Under the pieces are notes generated by a model. It was given only the letters and a program-made list of their open reading frames with translations, did no database searches and had not been told where the DNA came from. Shown here in pieces: positions 29,681 to 38,638 of a stretch of 64,000 nt of DNA (within the stretch, counting starts at the first letter, position 1; each line of letters starts with the position of its first letter). Both the position numbers and the translations under genes were made by a program. The stretch spans positions 38,240-102,239 of the forward strand of contig CANFHM010000003.1 of NCBI GenBank assembly GCA_947446975.1, in the 5' to 3' direction. This stretch comes from Microthrixaceae bacterium. GTDB taxonomy: Bacteria > Actinomycetota > Acidimicrobiia > Acidimicrobiales > Acidimicrobilacustridaceae.

Positions 29681-30895
29681 ATGACCATGCTCCAGGGCCG
29701 CCGCATCGTTCTCGGCGTCACCGGCGGCATCGCCGCCTACAAGGCGATCGAGGTCTGCCGTCGTCTCGTCGACGCCGGCGCCCATGTCTCGCCCATCCTC
29801 ACCGAGGGAGCGATGCATTTCGTCGGGGCCACCACATTCTCCGCCCTGGCCTCCGAACCGGTGCAGACCTCCCTGTGGGATGAGGAATCACCCATCCCGC
29901 ACACCCGTCTCGGCCAGCAGGCCGACCTCATCGTGGTGGCGCCGGCCACGGCACGGTCCATCGCCGCCTACGCCCACGGTCTGTCCGATGATCTGCTCAC
30001 CGCCACGCTGATCGCCACCCGCGCCCCGGTCATCGTGTGCCCGGCGATGCACACCGAGATGTGGGAGCACCCGGCGGTGCAGGCGAACCTCGAGATCCTC
30101 CGGGGCCGTGGGGTCATCATCGTCCCGCCGGCGGAGGGTCGGCTCGCCGGAGGTGATGTCGGCACCGGTCGTCTCGCCGAGCCCGCCGACATCCTCGCCG
30201 CAGTCGAGCACTCCCTCGCCTCCTCGCAGGATCTGACCGGACTGCGCGTGCTGGTCACCGCTGGCGGCACCCGCGAGGCCATCGATTCGGTCCGGGTCAT
30301 CACCAACCGATCCTCGGGCAAGCAGGGTCACGCCGTGGCCGAGGAAGCAGCCTACCGGGGCGCCGAGGTCACCCTCGTCACCACGGTCGATCGTCCGACG
30401 CCGGCCGGCGCCACCGTCATCCGGGTGTCCAGTGCCGCCGAGATGCAGGACGCCGTCATGCCGATCGCCGCCGAGCACGACATCGTGGTCATGGCCGCCG
30501 CTGTCGCCGATTTCCGACCTGCTGTGGTGGTCGATCGGAAGCTGAAGAAGGACGAGTTCGGCCAGGGCGGCACACCACAGATCGTCCTCGAGCCCACCCA
30601 TGACTTCCTCGTCGATCTGGGTCTGGCGAAGCCGGCCGGGCAGACCCTCGTCGGGTTCGCCGCCGAGACCGACGACGTCATCGACAACGCCCGGGCCAAG
30701 CTCGTCCGCAAGCGCCTCGATCTCATCGTGGCCAACGATGTCGGCGCCGCCCGATGCGGGTTCGAGCATGACACCAATGCCGTGGTGCTCCTCGGGGCCG
30801 ACGGCATGCACCACAATGTTCCCCTGACCGACAAGCGGATCATCGCCCGGGCCATCCTCGACGCCGTCATGGCGCTGCGGACCAGCACCGACTGA
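29681..30895 (+). CDS. coaBC: Phosphopantothenoylcysteine decarboxylase / phosphopantothenate-cysteine ligase
   Basis: 404 residues, a fusion of two steps of coenzyme A synthesis. The CoaC flavoprotein half (about 1-180) has [11 protein letters not shown] and the catalytic-site segment [13 protein letters not shown]; the CoaB half has [23 protein letters not shown], the AAVADFRP site and KLKK. ATG at 29681 is chosen since [14 protein letters not shown] matches the family N-terminus; the in-frame extension to 29615 overlaps rpoZ. The order rpoZ-coaBC-metK-priA is widely conserved. Confidence 0.95.
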   Translation: MTMLQGRRIVLGVTGGIAAYKAIEVCRRLVDAGAHVSPILTEGAMHFVGATTFSALASEPVQTSLWDEESPIPHTRLGQQADLIVVAPATARSIAAYAHGLSDDLLTATLIATRAPVIVCPAMHTEMWEHPAVQANLEILRGRGVIIVPPAEGRLAGGDVGTGRLAEPADILAAVEHSLASSQDLTGLRVLVTAGGTREAIDSVRVITNRSSGKQGHAVAEEAAYRGAEVTLVTTVDRPTPAGATVIRVSSAAEMQDAVMPIAAEHDIVVMAAAVADFRPAVVVDRKLKKDEFGQGGTPQIVLEPTHDFLVDLGLAKPAGQTLVGFAAETDDVIDNARAKLVRKRLDLIVANDVGAARCGFEHDTNAVVLLGADGMHHNVPLTDKRIIARAILDAVMALRTSTD

Positions 30896-30938
30896 TCCAC
30901 CCCCATCATGCGCCCCGAGCGGCGACAAGGAGCACGCT

Positions 30939-32132
30939 GTGAGCAGTTGGACCTTCACCTCTGAATCGGTCACCGAGGGCCATCCCGACAAGGTCGCCGA
31001 CCAGATCTCCGACGCGATCCTCGACGCCATGCTGGCGCAGGACCCCATGAGCCGAGTGGCCTGCGAGACCCTCGTCACCACCGGTCTGGCCGTGGTCGCC
31101 GGTGAGATCACCACCACGGGCTGGGTCGACATCCCCGGCATCGTCCGCGAGACCATCAAGGGCATCGGCTACGACCGGGAGTCCTTCGGCTACGACGGCG
31201 AGACCGTCGGTGTCATGGTGTCGCTCGATGCCCAGTCCAAGGACATCGCCCAGGGCGTGGACGACTCCGAAGAGGTGCGCTCCGGAACCTCGGGTGAGGA
31301 CATCCTCAACAAGCAGGGTGCCGGCGATCAGGGGATGATGTTCGGCTACGCGTGCACCGAGACCGACGTGCTCATGCCGCTGCCCATCCAGCTGGCCCAC
31401 CGCATGGCCGAGCGCCTGGCCGAGGTCCGCAAGGCCGGCACGGTTCCCTATCTCCGTCCCGACGGCAAGACCCAGGTCACCTTCGACTACGTCGACGGCC
31501 GTCCCGTGCGTCTGCGCACCGTGCTGATCTCCACCCAGCACAACGACGGCATCGATCGCGATGACGACATCCGTCCCGATCTCATCGAACACGTCATCCG
31601 TCCCGTCGTGCCGGCCGAGTTCGCCGACGACGACTACGAGGTGCTCGTGAACCCCACCGGCCGCTTCGTCATCGGTGGTCCCGTGGGCGACGCCGGTCTC
31701 ACCGGTCGCAAGATCATCGTCGACACGTACGGCGGCATGGCCCGTCATGGTGGTGGGGCGTTCTCCGGCAAGGATCCGTCGAAGGTCGACCGCTCCGCCG
31801 CGTACGCCGCTCGGTGGGTCGCCAAGAACGTGGTCGCCGCCGGCGCCGCCGATCGGTGCGAGGTCCAGGTCGCCTACGCGATCGGTGTGGCCCATCCCGT
31901 CTCGATCATGGTCGAGACCTTCGGCACCGCCCATGCTGATCCTGAACGGATCGCCGAAGCGGTGCGCGAGGTGTTCGATCTCCGTCCCGCCGCCATCATC
32001 CGCGATCTCGAACTGCGGCAGCCGATCTACAAGGCCACCGCGGCGTACGGTCATTTCGGACGCACCGGTCCCGGATTCACGTGGGAGCGCACCGACCGCG
32101 TGGCCGACCTCACGTCGGCGCTCGGACTCTGA
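30939..32132 (+). CDS. metK: S-adenosylmethionine synthetase
   Basis: 397 residues. Motifs: [16 protein letters not shown] near the start, [12 protein letters not shown], the DGKTQVT region, and the P-loop-like [16 protein letters not shown]. It makes SAM from Met and ATP, the donor for the several methyltransferases encoded nearby. GTG start with AAGGAG (30927-30932) at 6 bases, one of the few well-placed SDs in the window, indicating a normal leadered gene. Confidence 0.97.
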   Translation: MSSWTFTSESVTEGHPDKVADQISDAILDAMLAQDPMSRVACETLVTTGLAVVAGEITTTGWVDIPGIVRETIKGIGYDRESFGYDGETVGVMVSLDAQSKDIAQGVDDSEEVRSGTSGEDILNKQGAGDQGMMFGYACTETDVLMPLPIQLAHRMAERLAEVRKAGTVPYLRPDGKTQVTFDYVDGRPVRLRTVLISTQHNDGIDRDDDIRPDLIEHVIRPVVPAEFADDDYEVLVNPTGRFVIGGPVGDAGLTGRKIIVDTYGGMARHGGGAFSGKDPSKVDRSAAYAARWVAKNVVAAGAADRCEVQVAYAIGVAHPVSIMVETFGTAHADPERIAEAVREVFDLRPAAIIRDLELRQPIYKATAAYGHFGRTGPGFTWERTDRVADLTSALGL

Positions 32133-32159
32133 TCCCGCCCGCCGGCACTGGGCGAGCCC

Positions 32160-34034
32160 ATGCCCGCCCGTCCTGACCAGCCCTCGTTCGATCTCGACGG
32201 GCTCATCGAAGAAGCGGAACCCGAGGTCGAGGGCGAGGCCCGCAGCGAGGTCGAGGTCCGCGACGAACCCTCGTCCTCGGATCCCGAACCGTCGCTCCAC
32301 GTCGTGCGGGTGCGCCCGGATCAACCGGCCATCACGCGCCTGTTCGACTACTCGGTCCCCGACGCGATGCGTGAGCACATCCGTGTCGGCACGATGGTGC
32401 GGATCTCGCTCCACGGTCGCCGGGTGGGCGGATGGGTGGTGGCCGATCATGTCGATCCGCCTCCCGGGGTCACCCTCCGACCCATCGCCAAGATCACCGG
32501 ATGGGGGCCGCCTCCCGAGATCCTCGATCTCGCCGAGTGGGCGGCCCGGCGCTGGGCCGGGCGCCCGGCGTCGCTGCTGCGGACGGCCTCGCCGGAGCGG
32601 GCGGTGCGGGTCATCGCCAGGTCCGACACCGTTCGTAGTGCGCCGGCCACGATCGTGGCCACCGACGAACTCCATCAACTGGCCGCCGAGGCCCTCGCCC
32701 TGCCGGTGAGCACCGTCCGGCTGGCGCCGAACACCGATCCCTACCCCCTGCTCCACACCGCAGCCTCCCGGGGGCCGATCCTCGTGGTCGGACCAGTGGC
32801 ATCCACGGTGCGGCGACTCGCCATCCGTCTGCGGCGCACCGGTCTCGGGGTCGCACTCCTGCCCGATGACTGGGCGGCGGCGCGCGGGGGAGCGGTCTCG
32901 ACGCTCGGCACCCGCGCCGCAGCCTGGGCGCCGATCCCCGCACCGACGGCGATCCTGCTGCTCGACGAGCACGACGAATCCCTGCAGCAGGAACAGGCGC
33001 CCACCTGGCATGCGCGTGAGGTGCTGGCCGAGCGAGCACGTCGGCTCGGCGTTCCGTTCGTGATGGTCTCGCCGATGCCGTCACTCGAGGCGCAGCGCCT
33101 CGGCCCGGTCCTCGTGCCGTCCCGATCCTCGGAGCGGGCCGGATGGCCGGTGCTCGACATCGTCGATCGACGCGACGCCCCGCCCGGCGAGGGGCTGTTC
33201 AGCGAACGGTTCGTCGCCTCCGTGCGCTCGGGTGGACGGGTGATCTGCGTGCTGAACCGGAAGGGGCGATCCCGTCTCCTCGGATGCGGCACCTGTGGTG
33301 CGCTCGCCACCTGTGAGCGATGCGCCGCCTCGGTCAACCAGGAGGACGACGGCACCTTCGTCTGCGGCTCATGTGCGCAGCGGCGGCCCCCGGTGTGCAT
33401 CGCGTGCGGCGGCACCCGTCTGCGCAATCTCCGGGCCGGGGTCACCCGTGTCCGGGAGGAGCTCGAGGCGCTGGTGCGCGAGCCGGTCGCCGAGTTCACC
33501 GCACAGAGCGAGGTCGGCGCCGGCGGCACCGGGACCCGCATCATCATCGGCACCGAAGCAGTGCTGCATCATGCGCACGAGGCCGCGTTGGTGGCGTTCC
33601 TCGACTTCGACCAGGAGCTCCTCGCCCCGAGGTACCGGGCATCGGAGGAGGCACTCGCCCTGCTGGTGCGAGCCTCCCGGCTCCTCGGCCCGCGGGAGCA
33701 GGGCGGTCGCCTCCTCGTGCAGACCCGTCTGCCCGATCATGAGGTGGTGCAGTCGGCGCTGCACGCCGATCCCTCCCGACTCTCGTTGAGCGATGCGGCG
33801 CGTCGAACCATGCTCGGCCATCCCCCTGAACGGGCGATGGCTGCCGTCTCCGGCGCAGCGGCAGCGGCATGGATCGAGGCGCTCGGAATGGTCGAGGGTG
33901 TCGAGGTGCGCGGGCCCTCGGATGGAACGTGGTTGCTGCGCAGCCCCGACCACCGGACGCTGTGCGATGCCATCGCCGCCGTGCCCCGGCCACCGGGTCG
34001 TCTCCGCATCGAGGTGGATCCGCTGCGCATCTGA
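32160..34034 (+). CDS. priA: PriA-like primosomal protein without ATPase motifs
   Basis: 624 residues. The 3'-DNA-binding N-terminal domain (VVRVRPDQPAITRLFDYSVP, VGTMVRISLHGRRVGGWVV) and the paired zinc cysteines (CGTCGALATCERC, then CGSC and CIAC) are recognisable. The helicase core is degenerate: where Walker A should read GxTGSGKT there is GPILVVGPVASTVRRLA, with no lysine-containing P-loop. The DEAH-like site reads LLLDEHDESLQQEQAP. PriA that cannot hydrolyse ATP is the norm in actinobacteria, so this is a lineage trait and probably a DNA-binding assembly factor for replication restart, not a pseudogene. Confidence 0.88.
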   Translation: MPARPDQPSFDLDGLIEEAEPEVEGEARSEVEVRDEPSSSDPEPSLHVVRVRPDQPAITRLFDYSVPDAMREHIRVGTMVRISLHGRRVGGWVVADHVDPPPGVTLRPIAKITGWGPPPEILDLAEWAARRWAGRPASLLRTASPERAVRVIARSDTVRSAPATIVATDELHQLAAEALALPVSTVRLAPNTDPYPLLHTAASRGPILVVGPVASTVRRLAIRLRRTGLGVALLPDDWAAARGGAVSTLGTRAAAWAPIPAPTAILLLDEHDESLQQEQAPTWHAREVLAERARRLGVPFVMVSPMPSLEAQRLGPVLVPSRSSERAGWPVLDIVDRRDAPPGEGLFSERFVASVRSGGRVICVLNRKGRSRLLGCGTCGALATCERCAASVNQEDDGTFVCGSCAQRRPPVCIACGGTRLRNLRAGVTRVREELEALVREPVAEFTAQSEVGAGGTGTRIIIGTEAVLHHAHEAALVAFLDFDQELLAPRYRASEEALALLVRASRLLGPREQGGRLLVQTRLPDHEVVQSALHADPSRLSLSDAARRTMLGHPPERAMAAVSGAAAAAWIEALGMVEGVEVRGPSDGTWLLRSPDHRTLCDAIAAVPRPPGRLRIEVDPLRI

Positions 34035-34071
34035 GACCGCCGGGCCCGAGCGACGGGTCGATCCCCACCGA

Positions 34072-34635
34072 TCAGGTCAGGCTGCTCCCGGTGCCGGGGT
34101 CGGCGCTCACCTCGGCCGTCCAGCCGGTGCGTCGGGCCTCGTAGCAGGCGATCGCCGCGGCGGTGCCCACGTTGAGCGACCCGATCCGGCCGAGCTGGGG
34201 GATGTAGGCCAGCGCGTCGTTGTCGGCCAGCAGCTCCTTGGACAGACCGCGATCCTCATGGCCGAGGGCGAGGCAGACATCGCCCCGGAGATCGGTCAGG
34301 TGCAGCGGGGCGGCCTCCTCGGCGAGTTCGACGCCGATGATGCGGTACCCCTTCGCCCGGATCGACGTGATCGCCTCGGCGGTGGTCTCGCACATGGTCC
34401 AGGTCAGGAACTTCTGCGAGCCGAGCGCAGTCTTGTTGACCTTGGTGTCATCGGGCGACGGTGCCCCGACCATCCAGATGTGCTCGACGGAGTAGGCGGC
34501 GGCGGTGCGCATGATCGCCCCCACGTTGAACGGGTTCTGCACACCATCGAGAAGGAGGGCGAGGCGGCTCTCGTTCCTGCGGCGCCATCCGCGGTGGAGC
34601 CGCTTCAGTTCGGTGCCACCGAGTGATCTGGTCAT
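34072..34635 (-). CDS. TrmH/SpoU family RNA 2'-O-methyltransferase
   Basis: 187 residues. SPOUT motifs 1-3 are clear: NPFNVGAIMRTAAA, ALGHEDRGLS and IPQLGRIGSLNVGTAAAIACYEARR. It lacks an extra substrate-binding domain, apart from a short basic N-terminus (LKRLHRGWRRRNE), which resembles TrmH (tRNA Gm18) more than RlmB; the target is not certain. The start at 34635 gives an ATGA overlap with the methyltransferase gene upstream, so the two form a minus-strand operon. An in-frame extension to 34713 would lie wholly within that gene. Confidence 0.88.
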   Translation of the reverse strand: MTRSLGGTELKRLHRGWRRRNESRLALLLDGVQNPFNVGAIMRTAAAYSVEHIWMVGAPSPDDTKVNKTALGSQKFLTWTMCETTAEAITSIRAKGYRIIGVELAEEAAPLHLTDLRGDVCLALGHEDRGLSKELLADNDALAYIPQLGRIGSLNVGTAAAIACYEARRTGWTAEVSADPGTGSSLT

Positions 34636-35279
34636 CGTGCGGACACCTCGAGGAGTCGGTAGCCCGCCCGTGAGACGAGGCGGGTGGTGGGCCAGCCCTG
34701 CGACTGCATCCACTCGGCCAGTGAATCAGCTCCCAGATGTCGCTGCACCACGAGCCAGGCGTGACCGCCCGGTGCGAGTCGATCGAGCCAGGTGGTGAGC
34801 AGTGCGTGCAGTGCCGGTTTCCCGATGCGGATCGGTGGGTTCGACCAGATGCCGTCGAAGCGCACCTCGGCGAGTGCGGAGACATCGGCGGGATCACCGG
34901 CGAGCGCGGATCCCAGCGGGTCGATGACGACGGGTCGGACGGTGTCGATCCCGTTGGCCTCGGCGTTCTCCGCACACAGCGCCACCGCTCGCTCGTTCAC
35001 ATCGACCGCCCAGACCCGGGACTGCGGTGAGCGCCGCGCGAGGGTGAGCGCGATGGGTCCGTACCCGCATCCCACGTCGCAGATGTCGCCCATCTCGGCG
35101 GTGGGTGCCGGTGCCTCCTGCAGCAGCAGGCGGGTCCCGGCGTCCACCCGATCGGCCGAGAACACCCCGCTGTCGGTGACGAGCCGCAGCTCGCAGTCGG
35201 GGAGCGAGAGCTGGATGCTGCGTCGATCCGACGCGACCTCGGGTTGCCGGGAGAAGTAGTGGGAGGAACGACCGGCCAT
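34632..35279 (-). CDS. Class I SAM methyltransferase, RsmC/RlmG-like
   Basis: 215 residues. SAM-binding motif I is DVGCGYGPIAL, the acidic loop is VWAVDVNERAV, and the N6-methyl-type catalytic motif is NPPIRIGK, matching the small RsmC-like (MTS domain) rRNA guanine-N2 methyltransferases. The N-terminus SHYFSRQPEV is also typical. It probably modifies rRNA, with the exact site unknown. It is divergent from def and has its own -10 box 6 bases before its ATG. Confidence 0.9.
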   Translation of the reverse strand: MAGRSSHYFSRQPEVASDRRSIQLSLPDCELRLVTDSGVFSADRVDAGTRLLLQEAPAPTAEMGDICDVGCGYGPIALTLARRSPQSRVWAVDVNERAVALCAENAEANGIDTVRPVVIDPLGSALAGDPADVSALAEVRFDGIWSNPPIRIGKPALHALLTTWLDRLAPGGHAWLVVQRHLGADSLAEWMQSQGWPTTRLVSRAGYRLLEVSAR

Positions 35280-35285
35280 CGACCG

Positions 35286-35291
35286 ACGCTA
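35286..35291 (-). promoter_or_regulatory. -10 box TAGCGT of RsmC-like gene (minus strand)
   Basis: On the minus strand TAGCGT lies 6 bases before the ATG at 35279. It shares bases 35290-35291 (TA, self-complementary) with the plus-strand -10 box of def. Confidence 0.6.
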
Positions 35292-35295
35292 CCCT
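35290..35295 (+). promoter_or_regulatory. -10 box TACCCT of def operon
   Basis: TACCCT lies 6 bases before the GTG start of def and overlaps by two bases the -10 box of the divergent gene, so the 22-base intergenic space holds two face-to-face leaderless promoters. Confidence 0.6.
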
Positions 35296-35301
35296 TGCGC
35301 T

Positions 35302-35841
35302 GTGGCCCCTCATGTCATCCGCATCATCGGTGATCCCGTCCTCAAGCAGCGCGCCGCCGACGTCGACCGTGTCGACGGCTCCTTCGTGAAGCTCGTCGAC
35401 GACATGTTCGTCACCATGTACGACGCCCCCGGCGTCGGGCTGGCGGCGCCGCAGATCGGTGTGCAGAAGCGCTTCTTCGTGTTCGACCACGACGACGATC
35501 CCGGCGTCATCATCAACCCGACCATCGTGGAGAGCCGAGGTGAGGCGTCGTTCGTCGAGGGCTGCCTCTCGGTGCCCGGTCTCCATTGGGAGATCATCCG
35601 GCCGGCCGAGATCCACGTGCACGGCTACGACCTCGACGGCAACGAACTCGACCTCGAACTCGACGATTTCGCGTGCCGGGTGTTCCAGCACGAGATCGAT
35701 CATCTCGACGGCGTCCTGCTGGTCGAGCATCTCACCGAGGAACAGCGTCGCGAGGCCCGGCGCGCCCTGAGCGATCTCCGGATGCGGCACCTCACCGCTC
35801 CCGAGCCCGATATCGCCCCCGGCCGCCTCCGGATCATCTGA
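35302..35841 (+). CDS. def: Peptide deformylase
   Basis: 179 residues; removes the formyl group from nascent proteins. The three metal and active-site motifs are intact: GVGLAAPQIG, EGCLSVPG (Cys ligand) and QHEIDHLDG (HExxH). It is the partner of Fmt, encoded 5 bases downstream. The start is GTG, fixed by the promoter spacing. Confidence 0.96.
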   Translation: MAPHVIRIIGDPVLKQRAADVDRVDGSFVKLVDDMFVTMYDAPGVGLAAPQIGVQKRFFVFDHDDDPGVIINPTIVESRGEASFVEGCLSVPGLHWEIIRPAEIHVHGYDLDGNELDLELDDFACRVFQHEIDHLDGVLLVEHLTEEQRREARRALSDLRMRHLTAPEPDIAPGRLRII

Positions 35842-35846
35842 ACCCG

Positions 35847-36758
35847 GTGACCCCTCCGCTCGCTCGTCCCGGGGACTCCATCAGGCGTGTCGCGTATCTG
35901 GGGACACCCGATGTCGCGGTGCCGACCCTCCGGGCCATCCGAGCCGCCGGGTTCGAGATCCCGATCGTGGTCACCAGACCGGATCGTCGACGCGGACGCG
36001 GAGGTGCGCTGTCGGCGAGTCCCGTGAAGGCGGCGGCGGTCGAACTCGGACTGGATGTGACCGACGATCTCATGGCACTCGCAGATGTCGATGTCGATCT
36101 CGCAGTCGTGGTGGCCTACGGCCGGATCATCCCGACCTCGTTGCTGCAGCGCGTCCCGATGGTCAATCTGCACTTCTCGCTGCTTCCCCGCTGGCGCGGT
36201 GCGGCGCCGGTCGAACGGGCGATCCTCGCCGGGGATCCCACCACCGGGGTGTGTCTCATGGAGGTCGCCGAGGGTCTCGACACCGGCGACATCTACGACT
36301 GCATCACCGTCCCGATCGACGAGCAGGACACCCTCGGAACACTGCGTTCCCGACTCGTCGAGCTGGGCACCGACATGGTCGTGCGCTGTCTCCGCGATGG
36401 CCTGCCCGAACCCCGCCCACAGGTGGGGGAGCCGGTCCATGCCGCCAAGATCGATCCATCCGAACTGCGACTGGACTGGTCTCGGCCGGCACCGGAACTG
36501 GCGCGCCTCGTGCGCCTCGGCGGCGCCTGGACCACCTTCCGCGACGCCCGTCTCAAGGTCTGGGATGCCCGGCTGCTCGATGCCCGGTCGCTCGATGCAC
36601 GCACTCTCGCCCCCGGTGAGATCGATGGAACCGTCGTCGGCGCATCCCCGGGCGCTCTCGAACTCCTCGAGGTGCAGCCGGAGGGGCGCACCCGTATCCC
36701 GGCGCAGTCCTGGTGCAACGGGGCACGACCCGGTCCCGGCGAACGGCTGGGCACATGA
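35847..36758 (+). CDS. fmt: Methionyl-tRNA formyltransferase
   Basis: 303 residues. It formylates initiator Met-tRNA using 10-formyl-THF. The formyltransferase domain begins RRVAYLGTPDVAVPTL and has the catalytic NLHFSLLPRWRGAAPVE and GLDTGDIY; a C-terminal OB-like domain starts near residue 205. A local repeat (LLDARSLDART) is present in the C-terminal domain. The GTG at 35847, 5 bases after def, is taken as start; a GTG about 40 bases later is possible. ATGA overlap with rsmB. Confidence 0.94.
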   Translation: MTPPLARPGDSIRRVAYLGTPDVAVPTLRAIRAAGFEIPIVVTRPDRRRGRGGALSASPVKAAAVELGLDVTDDLMALADVDVDLAVVVAYGRIIPTSLLQRVPMVNLHFSLLPRWRGAAPVERAILAGDPTTGVCLMEVAEGLDTGDIYDCITVPIDEQDTLGTLRSRLVELGTDMVVRCLRDGLPEPRPQVGEPVHAAKIDPSELRLDWSRPAPELARLVRLGGAWTTFRDARLKVWDARLLDARSLDARTLAPGEIDGTVVGASPGALELLEVQPEGRTRIPAQSWCNGARPGPGERLGT

Positions 36759-38062
36759 GCGACGGCACCGGTTCCCCCCGCCCGCCGAGGGGCCCGGCCA
36801 GCGGAGGCCCGAAGGGTCGACCACGACCGCAACGCCCGTCCGGTCAGCGGCGGAACACCTCGGCCAAGGGCGCCGGGTCATCGAAGGCTGCCGTTCCGGC
36901 GGGAGTCGCCGCCCGTCGGCTCGCCGTCGAGGCGCTCGTGCGCATCGACGCCGAGGGCGCCTACGCCAACCTCACGCTGCCGTCGATGCTGGCCCGCAGC
37001 TCGCTCGATCAGCGCGACCGGGCGTTCGCGACCGAACTCGTCTACGGCACCACCCGGATGCGCCGGGCCTGCGACTGGCTGGTCGATCGGTTCCTGCCCG
37101 ATCCCGATCGGATCGACGACGCCACCCGGGCCTGGCTGCGGATCGGGGCCTTCCAACTGGCGTTCCTCGACACCCCGCCCCACGCGGCGGTCGGTGCCAC
37201 CGTCGAAGCCGCGCCGCGGCGCATCAGCGGTCTGTGCAACGCCGTCCTGCGGAGGGTGTCGTCCTCCCTGCCGGTCACCTGGCCGAGCGAGCAGGTCCGG
37301 CTCAGCCAACCCGACTGGATCCTCGAACTGCTCTCCGCCGATCTCGGTCCTGAGGATGCGATCGCCGCGCTCGAGGCCATGAATCGTTCCGCCACCTCCA
37401 CGGTCCGCGACGACGGCTACGTCCAGGACCTCGCCTCGCAGTGGGTCGTGGCGGCCGCCGAGGTCACCATCGGCGATCTCGTGCTCGACATGTGCGCGGC
37501 GCCGGGCGGCAAGGCCACGGCTCTGGCCGCCGCAGGGGCCCGTGTCGTGGCCGCCGATGTGCGGCCGAGCAGGGTCGAACTCATCGCCGACAACGCCCGT
37601 CGGCTCTCGCTGGCGGCGGATTCGTTCATGGTGCTGGCTGCCGACGGCACCGCTCCGCCGCTGCGTCCGGGGGTCTTCGACAAGGTGCTGCTCGATGCGC
37701 CATGTTCAGGGCTCGGAGCGCTGCGTCGACGGCCCGATGCCCGCTGGCGCATCACCCCCGGCGATGTCGACATGCTCGCCGCGTTGCAGCGCCGACTCCT
37801 CGCCGCAGCAATTCCGCTCGTGCGTCCCGGGGGCGACCTCATCTTCAGCGTGTGCACCGTGTCGAGAGCCGAGTCGCTCGACATCGACGGGTGGCTCCTC
37901 GCCGAACATCCCGGACTCGTGGCGCTCGATCCTCCCGGCGGCGCCTGGACGGCGCTCGGTCGGGGGGCGCTCCTGCTGCCCCAGCGGGCCGACACCGACG
38001 GGATGTACCTGCTGCGTCTGCGGGTCCCCGCCTCCACCGACGACGAAGGATCCTCACGATGA
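36755..38062 (+). CDS. rsmB: 16S rRNA m5C967 methyltransferase RsmB (Sun/Fmu family)
   Basis: 435 residues. A basic, Pro/Arg-rich tail (1-60) precedes a NusB-like RNA-binding domain (about 65-200) and a Rossmann methyltransferase domain. SAM site DMCAAPGGKATAL, catalytic DAPCSGLGALRRRPD, and the release-cysteine segment SVCTVSR are present. ATG at 36755 gives the ATGA overlap with fmt, as in the def-fmt-rsmB order known across bacteria. ATGA overlap with the next gene. Confidence 0.94.
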   Translation: MSDGTGSPRPPRGPASGGPKGRPRPQRPSGQRRNTSAKGAGSSKAAVPAGVAARRLAVEALVRIDAEGAYANLTLPSMLARSSLDQRDRAFATELVYGTTRMRRACDWLVDRFLPDPDRIDDATRAWLRIGAFQLAFLDTPPHAAVGATVEAAPRRISGLCNAVLRRVSSSLPVTWPSEQVRLSQPDWILELLSADLGPEDAIAALEAMNRSATSTVRDDGYVQDLASQWVVAAAEVTIGDLVLDMCAAPGGKATALAAAGARVVAADVRPSRVELIADNARRLSLAADSFMVLAADGTAPPLRPGVFDKVLLDAPCSGLGALRRRPDARWRITPGDVDMLAALQRRLLAAAIPLVRPGGDLIFSVCTVSRAESLDIDGWLLAEHPGLVALDPPGGAWTALGRGALLLPQRADTDGMYLLRLRVPASTDDEGSSR

Positions 38063-38550
38063 CCGAGCATGCCGCCACCACCACGCCGACCACCGGTCTG
38101 CGCGCCAAGGTGCTCACCGTCTCCGACGGCGTCGTCGCCGGCACCCGCGAGGACCGCTCGGGTGTCGTGCTCGTCGAGCGACTGCTCGCCGCCGGGTTCG
38201 AGGTGGTCGAGCATCGGGTCGTGGCCGACGGTCGGCAGTCCGTCGGTGAGGCGATCGTCGAGCTCGCCGACGGGTTCAACGGTCTCATCATCTCCACCGG
38301 CGGAACAGGGTTCGGCCCACGCGACCTCACCCCGGAGGGGACCCTCGTGGTGCTCGATCGTCAGGCGCCCGGGCTGGCCGAGGCGATGCGAGCCGTCAAC
38401 CCTCTCGGTCGACTCTCGCGCGGTGTCGCCGGCACCCGTGGAACTGCACTCATCGTGAACACGCCGGGTTCTCCCGGGGGAGCGGTGGAGTCACTCGAGG
38501 CGATCCTCGACGTGATCCCCCATGCGGTGCGACTCCTGGTCGGCGACTGA
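38059..38550 (+). CDS. mog: MogA/MoaB family molybdopterin adenylyltransferase-like protein
   Basis: 163 residues. MoCF-biosynthesis fold with VLTVSDGV at the start, then ISTGGTGFGPRDLTPE and a C-terminal NTPGSPGGAVESLEAI. The family adenylylates molybdopterin before metal insertion (MogA) or is of uncertain role (MoaB). No other moa/moe gene is nearby, and its neighbours are translation and riboflavin genes, so the context is uninformative. The start overlaps rsmB. Confidence 0.88.
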   Translation: MTEHAATTTPTTGLRAKVLTVSDGVVAGTREDRSGVVLVERLLAAGFEVVEHRVVADGRQSVGEAIVELADGFNGLIISTGGTGFGPRDLTPEGTLVVLDRQAPGLAEAMRAVNPLGRLSRGVAGTRGTALIVNTPGSPGGAVESLEAILDVIPHAVRLLVGD

Positions 38551-38623
38551 ACGACGGGCGATCCGCCCGCGCCGCCGGTGGCCGGCACCCTTCTCCGGCT
38601 GCGGCGCCGTGGGGGCGAACTGG

Positions 38624-38629
38624 TACCTT
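38624..38629 (+). promoter_or_regulatory. -10 box TACCTT of rib operon
   Basis: TACCTT lies 9 bases before the GTG at 38639. No FMN-riboswitch-like conserved segments (RFN element) are seen in the short upstream space, so riboflavin control by that route is unlikely here. Confidence 0.4.
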
Positions 38630-38638
38630 GACCCGATC

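Noticed and set aside
38551..38638. FMN riboswitch before ribD
   Set aside because: Only 88 bases are available and none of the conserved RFN segments is visible.
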